In this document: positions 35,534 to 45,315 of the stretch, piece by piece
Layout of the letters: the number at the start of each line of letters is the position of its first letter
Position numbering within the stretch: position 1 is the stretch's first letter
DNA from: Deltaproteobacteria bacterium
GTDB taxonomy: Bacteria; Myxococcota_C; UBA6777
NCBI GenBank assembly: GCA_006226375.1
Contig: SBHC01000012.1
Coordinates: 17,835 to 81,834, forward strand
Direction: 5' to 3'
Length of the DNA: 64,000 bases
Program-made: the position numbers and the translations under genes
The notes under the pieces: model-generated
What the model was told of the DNA's origin: nothing
Database searches by the model: none
Seen by the model: the letters and a program-made list of their open reading frames with translations, nothing else

Positions 35534-35647
35534 GCCCCTAAGAGAGGGCGGCCTTTTCCTTGGACGTTGTTTCATCGTTTGTTGCTATGTTGACCCGCCA
35601 TTTTCGTTGAGGATGGAAGATATCCTCTCTCTCCATTTGAGGTACTC

Positions 35648-36229
35648 ATGAAAACAATTTGTGTGTTTTGCGGCTCCAAGCATGGGGATTTACCGAAGTA
35701 TACGGCAGTGGCTCGTGAGTTGGGTCGAATCTTGGCCCAAAATGATGTGGGTTTGGTGTACGGCGGCGGAAGTGTGGGCCTCATGACGGAGATCGCTGAC
35801 GCTGTGCTGGAAGACGACGGTCATGTAGTGGGCGTCATTCCTCAGGCTCTGGTGGACATGGAAGTGGCCCACTTGGGCTTGCCCGATTTGCGTATTGTCC
35901 ACTCCATGCACGAGCGGAAGGCGTTAATGGCAGAGCTGTCTGACGGGTTTATCGCGATGCCTGGTGGTTTTGGTACGCTGGAAGAGTTGTTCGAGGTGAT
36001 TACTTGGGGGCAGCTTGGGTTTCACCACAAACCGTGCGGTGTTCTCAACGTGGAAGGATACTACGATGGGCTCCTCAGCTTCCTGGATGGGGCTGTGGAG
36101 CACGGCTTCTTAAACCCTGTCCATCGTCAGATGCTGCTGGTTTCGAACGAGCCTAATGACCTGCTCGAACAGCTGCGTGCCTATGAGCCTCCTTCGATTG
36201 AGAAGGTTCTCAAGGAAGACGAACTCTAG
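35648..36229 (+). CDS. LOG-family nucleotide 5'-monophosphate phosphoribohydrolase
   Basis: A 193-residue cytoplasmic Rossmann-type protein. G-G-G-S-V-G-L-M (39-46), M-H-E-R-K (87-91) and P-G-G-F-G-T-L-E-E (105-113) are the LOG/TIGR00730 motifs that bind phosphoribose and perform hydrolysis of cytokinin riboside monophosphates or similar nucleotides. Many bacterial members act on AMP-like nucleotides and are not plant-hormone genes. ATG 35648 has a usable GAGG six bases upstream. Its stop is 25 bp from the convergent stalk protein gene. Confidence 0.93.
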   Translation: MKTICVFCGSKHGDLPKYTAVARELGRILAQNDVGLVYGGGSVGLMTEIADAVLEDDGHVVGVIPQALVDMEVAHLGLPDLRIVHSMHERKALMAELSDGFIAMPGGFGTLEELFEVITWGQLGFHHKPCGVLNVEGYYDGLLSFLDGAVEHGFLNPVHRQMLLVSNEPNDLLEQLRAYEPPSIEKVLKEDEL

Positions 36230-36254
36230 AACTTTGTTGGAGGGGCTATCCGCG

Positions 36255-39200
36255 CTAGTCTTGGCTTGGGGAGGTGCGTTGTCGGCGGCGTGCTGCGGCC
36301 AGGGCAAACAGAAGCATCAACCCAAACCATCCCCAGGGCGCGTTGCGCTCAGTCTGGCAACCACAACCTGACAACGCCGTTTGTCGGTCTGGGCCGGAAG
36401 GTGGCGGTGGAATGAAGATGTTTTTGTCTTGGGCGACCTGGCCTTCCTGAGAGTTGTCCTCCTTGGTGGAGGTCTGCTCGTCCCCTTCGCCGTTGGACTC
36501 GTCGCTGTCCGCTGTTGTTGCGTCGGGAGCGGCTTCGTCTGCGGCTTCTTCTTGTGTCGTTCCTTCTGAGAGTGGCTCATCATCGGGTAACTCCACAGGT
36601 GGAAGCTTGGGACCCAGGCACTGACCCAGTTCACATGTATCTTCTTTGTTGGGGCATCGGATGTTTTTGCAGGGGTCGTCGATGCACCGGCCTGAGTAAG
36701 GCTCACAAACCTGACCGTTTTGACAGTTCGACTGGGCGCAAGGATCGGGGATGCATTGTCCTGGTGTGTCACAGAGCAGGTCGGAAGGACAACAGATCTC
36801 TCCAGCGTTGCATTTTTTGCGCAGGCATTGATCGACGGTGCATACACCGTCGACACAGATCTGATTTCCTGGGCAACGAACCTTTCCACAGGAGCGGACA
36901 CATTGCCCCTCGCGACAGAACTTTGACGCTCCACATTTTACCCCGTCGCAAGGGTCAGAGATGCAAGCACCGTTGCGACAGATCTGACCGTCAGGGCAAC
37001 CTTCGGTGTAGCAGTTGACTTCCACACACTTGCCGTTGACGCAGCGGAATCCAGGCGAGCAAAGCGGCTGACATAGACCGTTGTTGTTGTCGGTCGTTCC
37101 CGAAGTATCGGGCGCTGTTCCTTGGTCCTGGACCGAGGCGTCGTTGCCTCCCCCTTGGTCCGCCGTGTTTCCTCCGTCTTGGGTTGTTCCATTGTCGGGG
37201 GACGGGCCGGTGTCCTGTGTGGTTCCGTTGTCGGGTGTTCCGCCAGCATCACCTGGGCTGCCTGCATCGTTGGGGCTGCCTGCATCCTGGGTTGTGTTGT
37301 TGTCGGGGGTTCCGCCGCTATCGACAGGTGGCTCTTGGTTGTTTCCGCCGTCATTGGGGTTGCCCGCGTCTTGAGTGGTTCCGTTGTCAGGGGTTCCGCC
37401 GCTGTCGGGTGTTCCTGTCTGGTCGGGTGTTCCTGTTTGGTCGGGATTGGTTCCTGTATCGGGTGTGGAGCCCTGGTCGGTTGGGCCCGCGTCTTGAGGA
37501 GAGCCAGCATCACTGGGACCGCCAGCGTCTTGGGTGGTGTTGTTGTCCGGTGTGGTGGACGTATCGGGCTGGGTGCCTGTGTCGGTTGGGCTCCCCGCGT
37601 CGTTGGGACCGCCGGCGTCTGCTGGGTTTCCTGCGTCTTGTGGACCTGTTTGATCCTGGGTCGTGTTGTTGTCAGGGCTGCCTTGATCGGCGGGGCCAGC
37701 GTCGGGCGCTCCACCAGCGTCCACGGCAGGCTCTGGACCTGGAGGTTCAGGCGCGGGGACTTGCATGGTTCCAGAGGGCAGAGTGTTGGCGTCTGGGGTT
37801 GGTCCGGACCAGTTGCCGGCCCTGTCCTTGACGCGGATGTAGAAGTTGTAGGTTCCCGGCTGCTGCGGAGTGTACGAGAACAGGCCTGTTGTTGATTGGG
37901 TCGTCGTGACTTTGGTCCAGGTCCCGTTGTTGCGCTGGACCCACAGCTCCACTTCGTCCACGCCGGAGTCCTTGTCCTGGGTGTTGTAGCCGATGTTTGC
38001 GGGCTGTCCAGCTACTCCCATGGGCGGCGGCGCCAAGACGCCAGAGGGCGGGGTCTTGTCGTAGACCGTAGAGCTACTTGGCTGCGTACTCGATGACGGG
38101 TTGGGTTCTGTGTTTCCCTTGTTGTCTGTGGACTGGGTGTAAAAGTCGTACTTTCCTTCACCGTCGGGGGCTGTGAACTTAAAGTTTCCGCTGGTGCCTG
38201 ACTGTGCACCGTTGGGGGCTTTCTTCCAGGCTCCGCCGTCTTTTCGATACCACAGCGTGGTGGACTTTACGCCCGATGCGCTCCCTGTTGGACCGTCGGT
38301 GGAAGTGAAGCCCACATTAAACGTATTGTCCTTGGAGGTTGCAGGGGATGTCGCTGATGATTTGGGTGCTTCGTTGTCGGTGGAGACGTTGCAATCGGGT
38401 GCATCCAGGTAACGTCCTGACGCTGCCTGGGCTGGAAGGGTGATGGTCTTTCCATCGTAGTTGAGGCTGAAGTAGTATTGGTAGTCGTTGCCGGGGCCAA
38501 TGGTGCTGGTTCCTGCGGTGGTGCTGCATCCAATGTAGGCGTAGAACCGATACTTGAACGGGTCGCTGGAAGGTGCTGTGAACGATACATTTTGGTTCAT
38601 GTTCCATGTCTTCCATGAACCTGTGCCTTTTCGCAGGTGCAGCTTTAAGTCAAAGGTGTACTTGGGCTTGACTGTGCTTCGGACGATGAACGAGAAGGTG
38701 CTTCCACCTTGGGTGGTGGTGTTCCCACCGGTTCCGAGGGGAAAGGAGTCTCCCGTTCGGCGAAGGGCTACCCCTTTTCCGTCGCTTCCTGCGATCCCAC
38801 GGGTACCTGAATAGGTGTCGTTTTTGTAGGCTGAGGTGGGCTCGTAGTCGAGCTGAGCGGTTGGGGTTGTTGTGCCGCCGCAGTTTTTCTTGGAGATCTT
38901 AAACGCGTACTGACCGCCGTTGGTGCTTCCTGAGAGTTCCAGCGAAAAGAAGTAACGAGCGCGGCTGGTTGGGTTGAAGCCTACACCTTTCGTTGCCGTT
39001 ACCTGACCGACGAAAGAGGGCGCTGAGCTTGAGCCGTACGAGCCTTTCCACACATAGAACTTCAGGTTGCTCAACGGTACTGGGCTAGGAGCGCCGCTGT
39101 TGGTGGTGAACTCCACGCAATAGCTTGTGTTGAGGTCGAGGCTCGATTTGCCATAGTCGTAGTAATAGAAGTCTACAGGATCAGGTGGTGTGAGGAGCTT

Positions 39201-39425
39201 CTGCATGTACCCCCGCACCAGGACGGAGGTGCTGTATTTTAGGTCGAGAGCGTCGCGGTAGCAGTTGGGCGCGTCTTTGGAGCTGTTGTTGTCATCTTGA
39301 CCTAACCAATTCAACGGCTTGTTGCAGTTGGCGGAGGGTGTTTGACTCCAAGCCTGGTGGGGGAACACGAGCATGATACCGAGCCCAAACATCAGTCCGG
39401 CCCACACCTTGGTCATGACATTCAT
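36255..39425 (-). CDS. Secreted stalk protein with MYXO-CTERM tail
   Basis: A 1056-residue protein. Signal peptide about 1-27 (A-W-S then Q-T-P). Residues 28-340 are Ser/Gly/Tyr-rich beta structure, and two Ig-like sandwiches follow (about 345-455 and 460-555; Y-D-F-Y-T-Q-S-T-D-N-K-G-N and Y-N-F-Y-I-R-V-K-D-R-A-G-N-W). Next is an extended low-complexity Asp/Gly/Pro/Thr/Asn stalk (about 560-785), then a Cys-rich segment (about 790-940) and an acidic spacer. The end is C-G-C-Q then W-G-W-F-G-L-M-L-L-F-A-L and an Arg cluster (Cys1021, Cys1023): a MYXO-CTERM sorting signal, known to be cleaved by myxosortase and to leave the protein on the surface. AGGAG precedes ATG 39425. Confidence 0.88.
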   Translation of the reverse strand: MNVMTKVWAGLMFGLGIMLVFPHQAWSQTPSANCNKPLNWLGQDDNNSSKDAPNCYRDALDLKYSTSVLVRGYMQKLLTPPDPVDFYYYDYGKSSLDLNTSYCVEFTTNSGAPSPVPLSNLKFYVWKGSYGSSSAPSFVGQVTATKGVGFNPTSRARYFFSLELSGSTNGGQYAFKISKKNCGGTTTPTAQLDYEPTSAYKNDTYSGTRGIAGSDGKGVALRRTGDSFPLGTGGNTTTQGGSTFSFIVRSTVKPKYTFDLKLHLRKGTGSWKTWNMNQNVSFTAPSSDPFKYRFYAYIGCSTTAGTSTIGPGNDYQYYFSLNYDGKTITLPAQAASGRYLDAPDCNVSTDNEAPKSSATSPATSKDNTFNVGFTSTDGPTGSASGVKSTTLWYRKDGGAWKKAPNGAQSGTSGNFKFTAPDGEGKYDFYTQSTDNKGNTEPNPSSSTQPSSSTVYDKTPPSGVLAPPPMGVAGQPANIGYNTQDKDSGVDEVELWVQRNNGTWTKVTTTQSTTGLFSYTPQQPGTYNFYIRVKDRAGNWSGPTPDANTLPSGTMQVPAPEPPGPEPAVDAGGAPDAGPADQGSPDNNTTQDQTGPQDAGNPADAGGPNDAGSPTDTGTQPDTSTTPDNNTTQDAGGPSDAGSPQDAGPTDQGSTPDTGTNPDQTGTPDQTGTPDSGGTPDNGTTQDAGNPNDGGNNQEPPVDSGGTPDNNTTQDAGSPNDAGSPGDAGGTPDNGTTQDTGPSPDNGTTQDGGNTADQGGGNDASVQDQGTAPDTSGTTDNNNGLCQPLCSPGFRCVNGKCVEVNCYTEGCPDGQICRNGACISDPCDGVKCGASKFCREGQCVRSCGKVRCPGNQICVDGVCTVDQCLRKKCNAGEICCPSDLLCDTPGQCIPDPCAQSNCQNGQVCEPYSGRCIDDPCKNIRCPNKEDTCELGQCLGPKLPPVELPDDEPLSEGTTQEEAADEAAPDATTADSDESNGEGDEQTSTKEDNSQEGQVAQDKNIFIPPPPSGPDRQTALSGCGCQTERNAPWGWFGLMLLFALAAARRRQRTSPSQD

Positions 39426-39660
39426 TCATTTTCTCCTCGAAGCAAACACAAACCCAACATCCGTGCAATCTATGTGTATAGAGAGCCTTTAAAGAGTCTT
39501 CCGGTCTCGCTTCTTTTTAGCAAACTTTGGCTGGCTGCACCACTCGCTTGACAGAAAGAAGTGCCCCCGATACCGTCCATGCCTGCGCCACAAGGGTGGT
39601 GGAGAGAACTTCTTAACCCATACCTTTCCCACATGGATGCTATTGAAAACGAGGTGGATG

Positions 39661-40683
39661 ATGAAGGCGATTGAGATTCAAGGAAGTTTTGGATTGGAGA
39701 ATCTGAAGCAAGTCGAACGTGATGAACCCGCGGTAAAGCCTGGGCAAGTGAAGCTGCGGATGAAAGCCGTTTCTCTGAATTACCGCGACCTGCTAATGGT
39801 GCAAGGTTTGTATGACCCTCGCCAACCTCTTCCTCTCATTCCTTGTTCTGACGGTGTTGGCGAAGTGGTTGAAGTGGGAGAAGGTGTCTCTCGGGTCGCT
39901 GTGGGAGACAGGGTTTGTCCTATCTTTGCGCAGAAGTGGATCTCTGGCGAACCCACACACGAAAAGCTTCGGTCCACGTTGGGAGGTCCCTACGATGGAA
40001 CTCTGACAGAGTCAATGGTGCTTTCCGAAGAAGGTTTGGTGAAGGTTCCAGACCATCTGTCCGATGCTGAAGCTGCGACTTTGCCTTGCGCCGCTGTTAC
40101 GGCCTGGAGCGCCCTGGTGACGTTGGGGCAGGTCAAGGCTGGCGACACGGTCTTGGTCCAAGGGACAGGTGGTGTCTCTATCTTTGCGCTTCAGTTCGCC
40201 AAGCTGCTTGGGGCGCGAGTGCTGGTGACTTCCAGCAGTGACGAAAAGTTGGAGCGTGTCCAGGCGATGGGTGCCGACGAAGTTATCAACTACAGAACCG
40301 AGCCGAAGTGGGGCAAAGTTGCCCGTGAGCGGACTGGTCGTGTGGGCGTCGATCACATCATCGAAGTGGGCGGCGCAGGAACCCTACAACAATCCCTCCG
40401 CGCGATCCGAATCGGTGGTCACATCAGCTTGATTGGTGTGTTGTCTGGTGGCGTCTCGGACGTCAACATTCTGCCCCTCGTGATGGGACAGGTCAAAGTT
40501 CAAGGTCTGGTTGTTGGTGCACGGGAAGGGTTTGAAGCGATGAACCGGGCCATTGATACCAACCAGATGAAGCCTGTCGTGGACAAAGTCTTTTCCTTTG
40601 ACCAGGCGCAAGAGGCCTTTCAACACCTGGAGGCGGGCAAACATTTTGGGAAGGTTTGTATCGAAATCCCGAGCAAAGCGTGA
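39661..40683 (+). CDS. MDR-family NAD(P)H-dependent oxidoreductase
   Basis: A 340-residue medium-chain reductase. The N-terminal GroES-like half has V-S-L-N-Y-R-D-L, where zinc-type alcohol dehydrogenases have the catalytic Cys, so it is of the zinc-independent quinone-oxidoreductase type. The nucleotide fold carries V-L-V-Q-G-T-G-G-V-S-I-F-A-L-Q-F-A (about 168-184), and T-S-S-S-D-E-K suggests NADPH preference. Cytoplasmic; the substrate cannot be assigned from sequence. ATG 39661 was chosen (GAGG six bases upstream) over ATG 39658 and an upstream ATG at 39637. It lies alone between two convergent-divergent envelope genes. Confidence 0.9.
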   Translation: MKAIEIQGSFGLENLKQVERDEPAVKPGQVKLRMKAVSLNYRDLLMVQGLYDPRQPLPLIPCSDGVGEVVEVGEGVSRVAVGDRVCPIFAQKWISGEPTHEKLRSTLGGPYDGTLTESMVLSEEGLVKVPDHLSDAEAATLPCAAVTAWSALVTLGQVKAGDTVLVQGTGGVSIFALQFAKLLGARVLVTSSSDEKLERVQAMGADEVINYRTEPKWGKVARERTGRVGVDHIIEVGGAGTLQQSLRAIRIGGHISLIGVLSGGVSDVNILPLVMGQVKVQGLVVGAREGFEAMNRAIDTNQMKPVVDKVFSFDQAQEAFQHLEAGKHFGKVCIEIPSKA

Positions 40684-40720
40684 ATTCGAGCGAGGTGGTT
40701 TGGAGCGAGGAAGATAGAGG

Positions 40721-42418
40721 TTAGCGGCGTTGGAGGGAGCGGTAGCGACGCAGGCCAAAGAGGGCGAAGAACACAAACAAGAACCAAAGCGCGTTGCTGG
40801 GAGAGCTGGGGCTTTGGTCTACGTTACAGCCGCCACCGCCGCCTTCGTTGCTGTTGTTATTGTTGTTGTTGTTCGTCGGCTTGGGTGGAGGTTCGGGCTT
40901 ACCAAAGCAGAAGCTGTCGGTGTCGCTGAACTCTTTGCAGGTTGTGTCGACAGGGCATTCGTCTTGTTCTTTGCAGGGAATGCCGCAAACAGAGGGTTTG
41001 CCGGTTTCCCATGGGATGCACTGGCTGCCCTTGTCGCAGTCGTTGACACCTTGGCAAGCCACGCCTTGGGAGCCTGTGTCTTTGCAGATGCCATTCTCAC
41101 ACATCGTGCCTTTTTCACATTCCGTGTTTTTGGTGCACTTGTTTCGCTCCACACACTTGCCATCAACGCAGCTGTAGAAGCCGGAACAGTCGGAGTCGGA
41201 AGTGCACTTCTCGTTCGGAATGCAGTAGCTTTGTTCGTTGTCGTTGAAGCACTGGTATCCGGGCGGGCAGGCCTTGGCTTCGGAGCATAAGGCTGTGCAT
41301 TGCTTGCCCTTGGTTGTGCTGACACAGTTGAGGCCAGAGCCACAGTCGGATGACTCGTCACACTTGCTGCCGATTTGTCCTTCGGGCGTACACTTGCCGT
41401 CTTTGCAGGTGTAGCCTTCGCTGCAGTCGCTGCTGCCTTTGCATCGGCCTGTGTCCACACACTTCTTCTCGATGCATTCTTGGTGAGAGGCGCATTCGTT
41501 GGTGCTGGCACAAGCAGCATCACAGTTCGATGGGTCTTGGCTGGCTACGTAGAAGCCATTGCAACTGGCTCCGTCTACGCTCACTTGATAGGAGCCGCGG
41601 CTGGGGTAGAGGCCGAGGGCTCCATCAGAACCGCGGAACTTGAAGTAGTATTTGGCGCATCCTTTGGGCAGCTTGACCACGGTTTTGTAGTTTCCATTGC
41701 CTTCAGAGCCATACTCAAGCTTCATGTCGTAGCATTTGCCGTTGATCACGACCTTGGCTTCTTGGGGTGCTTTGCCTTGGGAGTCGTAGTAGTTGGCAAA
41801 GAATGTCAGGTCTTCGTTGGCTGCGACATTTTGAGGAAAGTGAACTCCAGTGTGAACCAGTGGACGCTCAAAGCTGCTCTTGCGAATGATGAAGTTTTGG
41901 GTCCAGTGTTTCTGTGTGGCGGGAACCATGCCCATGCCCATGTGAGTCCACTGACATTTGAAGATGTTCTCACGGTGCCCATCACTGTTGAGCCAAGCGT
42001 CAGTGACGGACTCTGCGGTGCGCTGACCTTTTGCGATGTTCTCACCCCAGCTTCGGTAGTCTTTGGTGAATCGAGCGATTCGGTCACCAGGGCTGGAGCC
42101 ATCCAGGCCATCGTGGCTGAAGTAGTTCTTGTCGGCCATGTCCTTGCTGTGGGCACGGGCTGCTTTGGACACTTCCAGGTGATACAGCATCGGTGGACAG
42201 GGAGCGTAGTTTTTGGTGCTCCATGTCTTGTTCTTGGGTTTGCTGGGATCGTTGTAGTCGCGCTTGGCTTTGGCAGGATCCTGACGAACCCGGTTGGTCC
42301 ATACCAACTGGAGGAGTTCTTCCCACACAGGATAACCATCGATCACTTCGCCGAGGGCGAAGGCTGAAGATGGTAGGCAAAGCAGCCAAAGGCCAACCAG
42401 AAACATTCGGAATCTCAT
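40721..42418 (-). CDS. Secreted CAP-domain protein with Cys repeats and MYXO-CTERM tail
   Basis: A 565-residue protein. Signal peptide about 1-22. A CAP/SCP domain (about 30-180) has F-S-H-D-G (His102), W-G-E-N-I-A (Glu126) and G-H-R-E-N (His148), the residues of the CAP cavity. A beta-rich middle (about 185-290) is followed by Cys-rich units (about 295-510; C-x3-S-D-C-x2-G-Y-x-C). The end is G5-C (Cys531), a Ser/Pro spacer, a hydrophobic span and an Arg-rich terminus: a MYXO-CTERM signal with a single Cys. CAP proteins are secreted and may bind lipids or act as proteases; no specific activity can be claimed. Confidence 0.88.
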   Translation of the reverse strand: MRFRMFLVGLWLLCLPSSAFALGEVIDGYPVWEELLQLVWTNRVRQDPAKAKRDYNDPSKPKNKTWSTKNYAPCPPMLYHLEVSKAARAHSKDMADKNYFSHDGLDGSSPGDRIARFTKDYRSWGENIAKGQRTAESVTDAWLNSDGHRENIFKCQWTHMGMGMVPATQKHWTQNFIIRKSSFERPLVHTGVHFPQNVAANEDLTFFANYYDSQGKAPQEAKVVINGKCYDMKLEYGSEGNGNYKTVVKLPKGCAKYYFKFRGSDGALGLYPSRGSYQVSVDGASCNGFYVASQDPSNCDAACASTNECASHQECIEKKCVDTGRCKGSSDCSEGYTCKDGKCTPEGQIGSKCDESSDCGSGLNCVSTTKGKQCTALCSEAKACPPGYQCFNDNEQSYCIPNEKCTSDSDCSGFYSCVDGKCVERNKCTKNTECEKGTMCENGICKDTGSQGVACQGVNDCDKGSQCIPWETGKPSVCGIPCKEQDECPVDTTCKEFSDTDSFCFGKPEPPPKPTNNNNNNNSNEGGGGGCNVDQSPSSPSNALWFLFVFFALFGLRRYRSLQRR

Positions 42419-42772
42419 GGACTACACCCTCATCTATGATGAACAACAATCTTCCCTGAAAACAAAGGGATAGGATCCGCTCTTTCGTGCAACGGGAGTC
42501 TAACAGACAAGCACTTGAGAATCAAGACGAATCACAAGCCGCTGTCAGCCGTTGTCGTATTCAATAAACGCTTGTTACAGCTAACAATTCCCAGCTTTTC
42601 TTTGGGGACCCTTTCGGGAATGTTCAAGAAATGAACCTGGAATCCCCCCAGGAAACCAACGTTCTCTTTTTCTAACACAAGAAAGGTCTCGAGGTTGCGG
42701 GAGGTTTGGGAAGAAGGACGGATGAAACCGAAAATCGGTTTTAGGCAAGCTAGGAACGGAGGGGAAGGGTCG
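42419..42772. other. Intergenic region with two inverted repeats
   Basis: No gene seen. Reading towards the CAP gene, a compact repeat AAACCGA-AAA-TCGGTTT (42725-42741) lies 31 bp past the lipoprotein stop and may end its transcript, although no T-run follows on that strand. A larger imperfect hairpin (GGGGA near 42604, GTTC/GAAC near 42622-42636, TCCCCC near 42643) follows. The CAP promoter should lie in the remaining 150 bp but no hexamers stand out. Confidence 0.4.
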
Positions 42773-43255
42773 CTAGCGTCGGGTCGGAGCAGGAGCTTCG
42801 TTGCGCTTCTCCGGTTGAGCGGCTTTTCGAGCGTCGGCGCGTGGGCGAGGCTGGGGTTGCTTGGCTTTGGCTTTGTTGTCCCCTTTGCCTTTCTTCTTCT
42901 TGGGTGGCTTGTAGCAATGCTGAACCGCTAACGTTGTTTTGGCTTCCAGCGCACACAAGTGTCGCACTTTGAGGACCTTCTTCTTGCTCATCTTGGTGCA
43001 AACAATCAGAGAGCGTTCTTTGCCTCGTTTGCTTGTGAGCTTTTGGAGCAATTTGCCGAGGCGAGCTTTTTCTTTCTTTTGGGCCGCGTTGGCTTTCTTG
43101 TCGTCGGGAAGGGCCGCATGCTCTTTCTTAATGAGTCCCAACACATGGTTGTGGGTCTGCACACAAAGCTTTGCGATCTTGAGCTTCTTCTTGCAACCTG
43201 TCGTCAAGATTGCCAGCGCAAGTAATGTTCCAACAAGATAAGGAAATCGATGCAT
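42773..43255 (-). CDS. Small Lys-rich lipoprotein
   Basis: A 160-residue protein. ATG 43255 has a GGGAG site upstream and starts a lipoprotein signal ending T-T-G-C (Cys21). The mature part is very basic and helical, with four Cys (C-V-Q-T, V-C-T-K, L-C-A, H-C-Y) and a Lys/Pro/Arg tail. It may bind a polyanion such as a surface polysaccharide or cell-wall polymer; this is inference from charge only. No family was recognised. Confidence 0.78.
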   Translation of the reverse strand: MHRFPYLVGTLLALAILTTGCKKKLKIAKLCVQTHNHVLGLIKKEHAALPDDKKANAAQKKEKARLGKLLQKLTSKRGKERSLIVCTKMSKKKVLKVRHLCALEAKTTLAVQHCYKPPKKKKGKGDNKAKAKQPQPRPRADARKAAQPEKRNEAPAPTRR

Positions 43256-43344
43256 GAGTTTCTCCCATAAAACTGGACCGCAGTGGACTGAGTCCAGCGC
43301 AATATCAGGCTTGGAGCCTGGAATATACAATGTAACGGTGTCTC

Positions 43345-45195
43345 TTACGACTTAATAAACGCGACGATGATCCCCGCGAGACTTTCGCCTGCGATCAAGC
43401 CTGCCGCAATGACGATCACAAACCGGGCCGACCACTTGGGGGCCACGCGGCTGGCAATCAGCGCCAACACGCCGCCGATAAAGAACGAGATCGAGTAGAA
43501 CGCTGGGATGACCATGGCGAGGCCGATGCTGGCTGCGCTGGGCATGTAAGGCCGGACTTTCTTGGGGACCACTTTCTCAAGGATGGCCAGAGCCATACCG
43601 ATGGCTCCACCCCACCAAATCGCGGAGATGGCTCCCTTGGGCATCTTGTCGAAACCTTCACGGAACAACTCAGCCACAGCTTTCCACTGGGCAACGGCAG
43701 GAGCAGCCCACTCGGCTGTCATCAGCATTGACTTGGGGTCGTGAATCAGCAGGAGGTACGCGGCGGAGCCGGCGAGTGAACCCGCGAGGACGCCGAACGC
43801 TTGTGCCATCGCCTGGTACCGCGCAGAGGACCCAACCATCAAGCCCGTCTTCAAGTCGTGCATCATATCCGCGGCCTGACTCGCAGCACCACCGGTAACG
43901 TTGGCCGCCATCAAGTTGGCGGTGACATTTCCTGGGTCAATGGCTCCAAGGGTAAGTTGGGTTACTTTGCCCATCGGACCGACTGGCGTGATGCCTGTCT
44001 CCCCAGAAACACGAGCGGCCACGATGGCCAACAAGAAGGTCAACAAGACGCCAAAGATAGCGAGACCCCAGGGGATTCCAAAGATGGCGATCTGACAAAT
44101 GACGGAGAAGGTCACGATGACAATGATTCCGATCACAAACATGCTGGTAGGCACATTGTCACTTCCAACTTGATCTTGTACGACCGCTTCTGTTTTGCTC
44201 CAAAGGTTCTTGATGGCGTTGGCCACAGAGCGCCAGGAGAAAGCAAACGATGTGAGCGAGGCTACAACCATCATGGCCACGCCAGGCCACAGCAGCCATT
44301 GTTTCAACAGGTCGGTCCAGAGCGGCTTGGGCACAGCGGTGAGTCCCCAAGGATCCACAGGCATCATCGGGACATTCACCCAGCCGTTGTGAATGATCAT
44401 GGGTGCGACATAGCCCCATGTGACAACGGCTCCAAGCAACAGCGACGCACAGGCTCGCATACCAATCAACGCGCCGCCGCCGATCATAAACATGCTGGGC
44501 GTGACAGCGAAGGTCATGTTCTTGAGGGTGATACCGGCGAGACCTTGGGCCTTAAGCTTGGCGTTGTTCCACCACTCAGGGATTGTTCCCGGAAAGTACC
44601 AGTTGGACACGTGGAACAACTTCACATACAGGTACAAACCTGCGGCAAAGAACAACCCACCAATCAGCATCTTCACCCGAGCGATGGCTTCTGCGCCTTG
44701 TGCGTACATTTGCTTCAGCGTCTCAGCCGTTGCAATGCCCATGGGGAAGGGGAGTTTGTCCGTGAGCAGCATCTGCTTGCGAAGCCCGACGCCTACAAGC
44801 ACACCCACCAGGGCCACGGAGAAGACCCACAGCGACAAGACCGGCCAGGTCAGAGTTTGGTCGGTGAGCATGGTCCAAGCTGGAACGGCAGACACCAACC
44901 CCGCGGATGAGATCGAAGCCGCCGACGATGCGGCCGTTTGGTTGATGTTGTTCTCCAGGATGTTCCATTCTCTGGCGCCTGTGGTTCGGCTCAGCACCTG
45001 GAAGATACCAAAGCTCAACAACGCGGCCGTGACCGACATGTTAAAGCCCCAACCAATTTTCAGGCCGGTGTAGATGTTGCACAAAGAGAGAGCGCCACCG
45101 AGAATCATCCCGGTGAGAACCGCGCGGAAGGTAAATTGGGGAACGCTCAGATCCACGGGGGGATACTCAGCGGCTTGGGGGGTCGATGAACTCAC
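43345..45195 (-). CDS. OPT-family oligopeptide transporter
   Basis: A 616-residue polytopic protein of the OPT/YSL family. Typical features: N-terminal Q-F-T-F-R-A-V-x-x-G-x-x-x-G then N-I-Y-T-G-L-K-I-G-W, the repeated N-x-x-Q-T-A-A-S-x-A-x segment, and W-x-Y-V-A-P near the middle. Members import small peptides or metal chelates with protons across the inner membrane. About 14-16 membrane helices are expected. It is 120 bp from the YVTN gene on the same strand, so a shared transcript is possible but not needed. Substrate unknown. Confidence 0.93.
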   Translation of the reverse strand: MSSSTPQAAEYPPVDLSVPQFTFRAVLTGMILGGALSLCNIYTGLKIGWGFNMSVTAALLSFGIFQVLSRTTGAREWNILENNINQTAASSAASISSAGLVSAVPAWTMLTDQTLTWPVLSLWVFSVALVGVLVGVGLRKQMLLTDKLPFPMGIATAETLKQMYAQGAEAIARVKMLIGGLFFAAGLYLYVKLFHVSNWYFPGTIPEWWNNAKLKAQGLAGITLKNMTFAVTPSMFMIGGGALIGMRACASLLLGAVVTWGYVAPMIIHNGWVNVPMMPVDPWGLTAVPKPLWTDLLKQWLLWPGVAMMVVASLTSFAFSWRSVANAIKNLWSKTEAVVQDQVGSDNVPTSMFVIGIIVIVTFSVICQIAIFGIPWGLAIFGVLLTFLLAIVAARVSGETGITPVGPMGKVTQLTLGAIDPGNVTANLMAANVTGGAASQAADMMHDLKTGLMVGSSARYQAMAQAFGVLAGSLAGSAAYLLLIHDPKSMLMTAEWAAPAVAQWKAVAELFREGFDKMPKGAISAIWWGGAIGMALAILEKVVPKKVRPYMPSAASIGLAMVIPAFYSISFFIGGVLALIASRVAPKWSARFVIVIAAGLIAGESLAGIIVAFIKS

Positions 45196-45315
45196 CGCAA
45201 ACTCCTATGATATGGGTCCTGCATTTGGATACGAAATCGATGCAAAGTCGCCGATATATCATAGCTTCTTGCGCCATGCAAGAGCGGAGTTGGGTTGGAG
45301 AGAGGCTCGTTTCGC

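Noticed and set aside
35534..35556. GCCCCTAAGAGAGGGC followed by a short T-run as terminator of the Cys-rich gene
   Set aside because: Only four base pairs form before a C-A mismatch, too weak to report as a terminator.
43801..44910. 369-codon open frame opposite the OPT transporter
   Set aside because: His/Gln/Gly-rich antisense translation; the transporter frame carries the clear family motifs.
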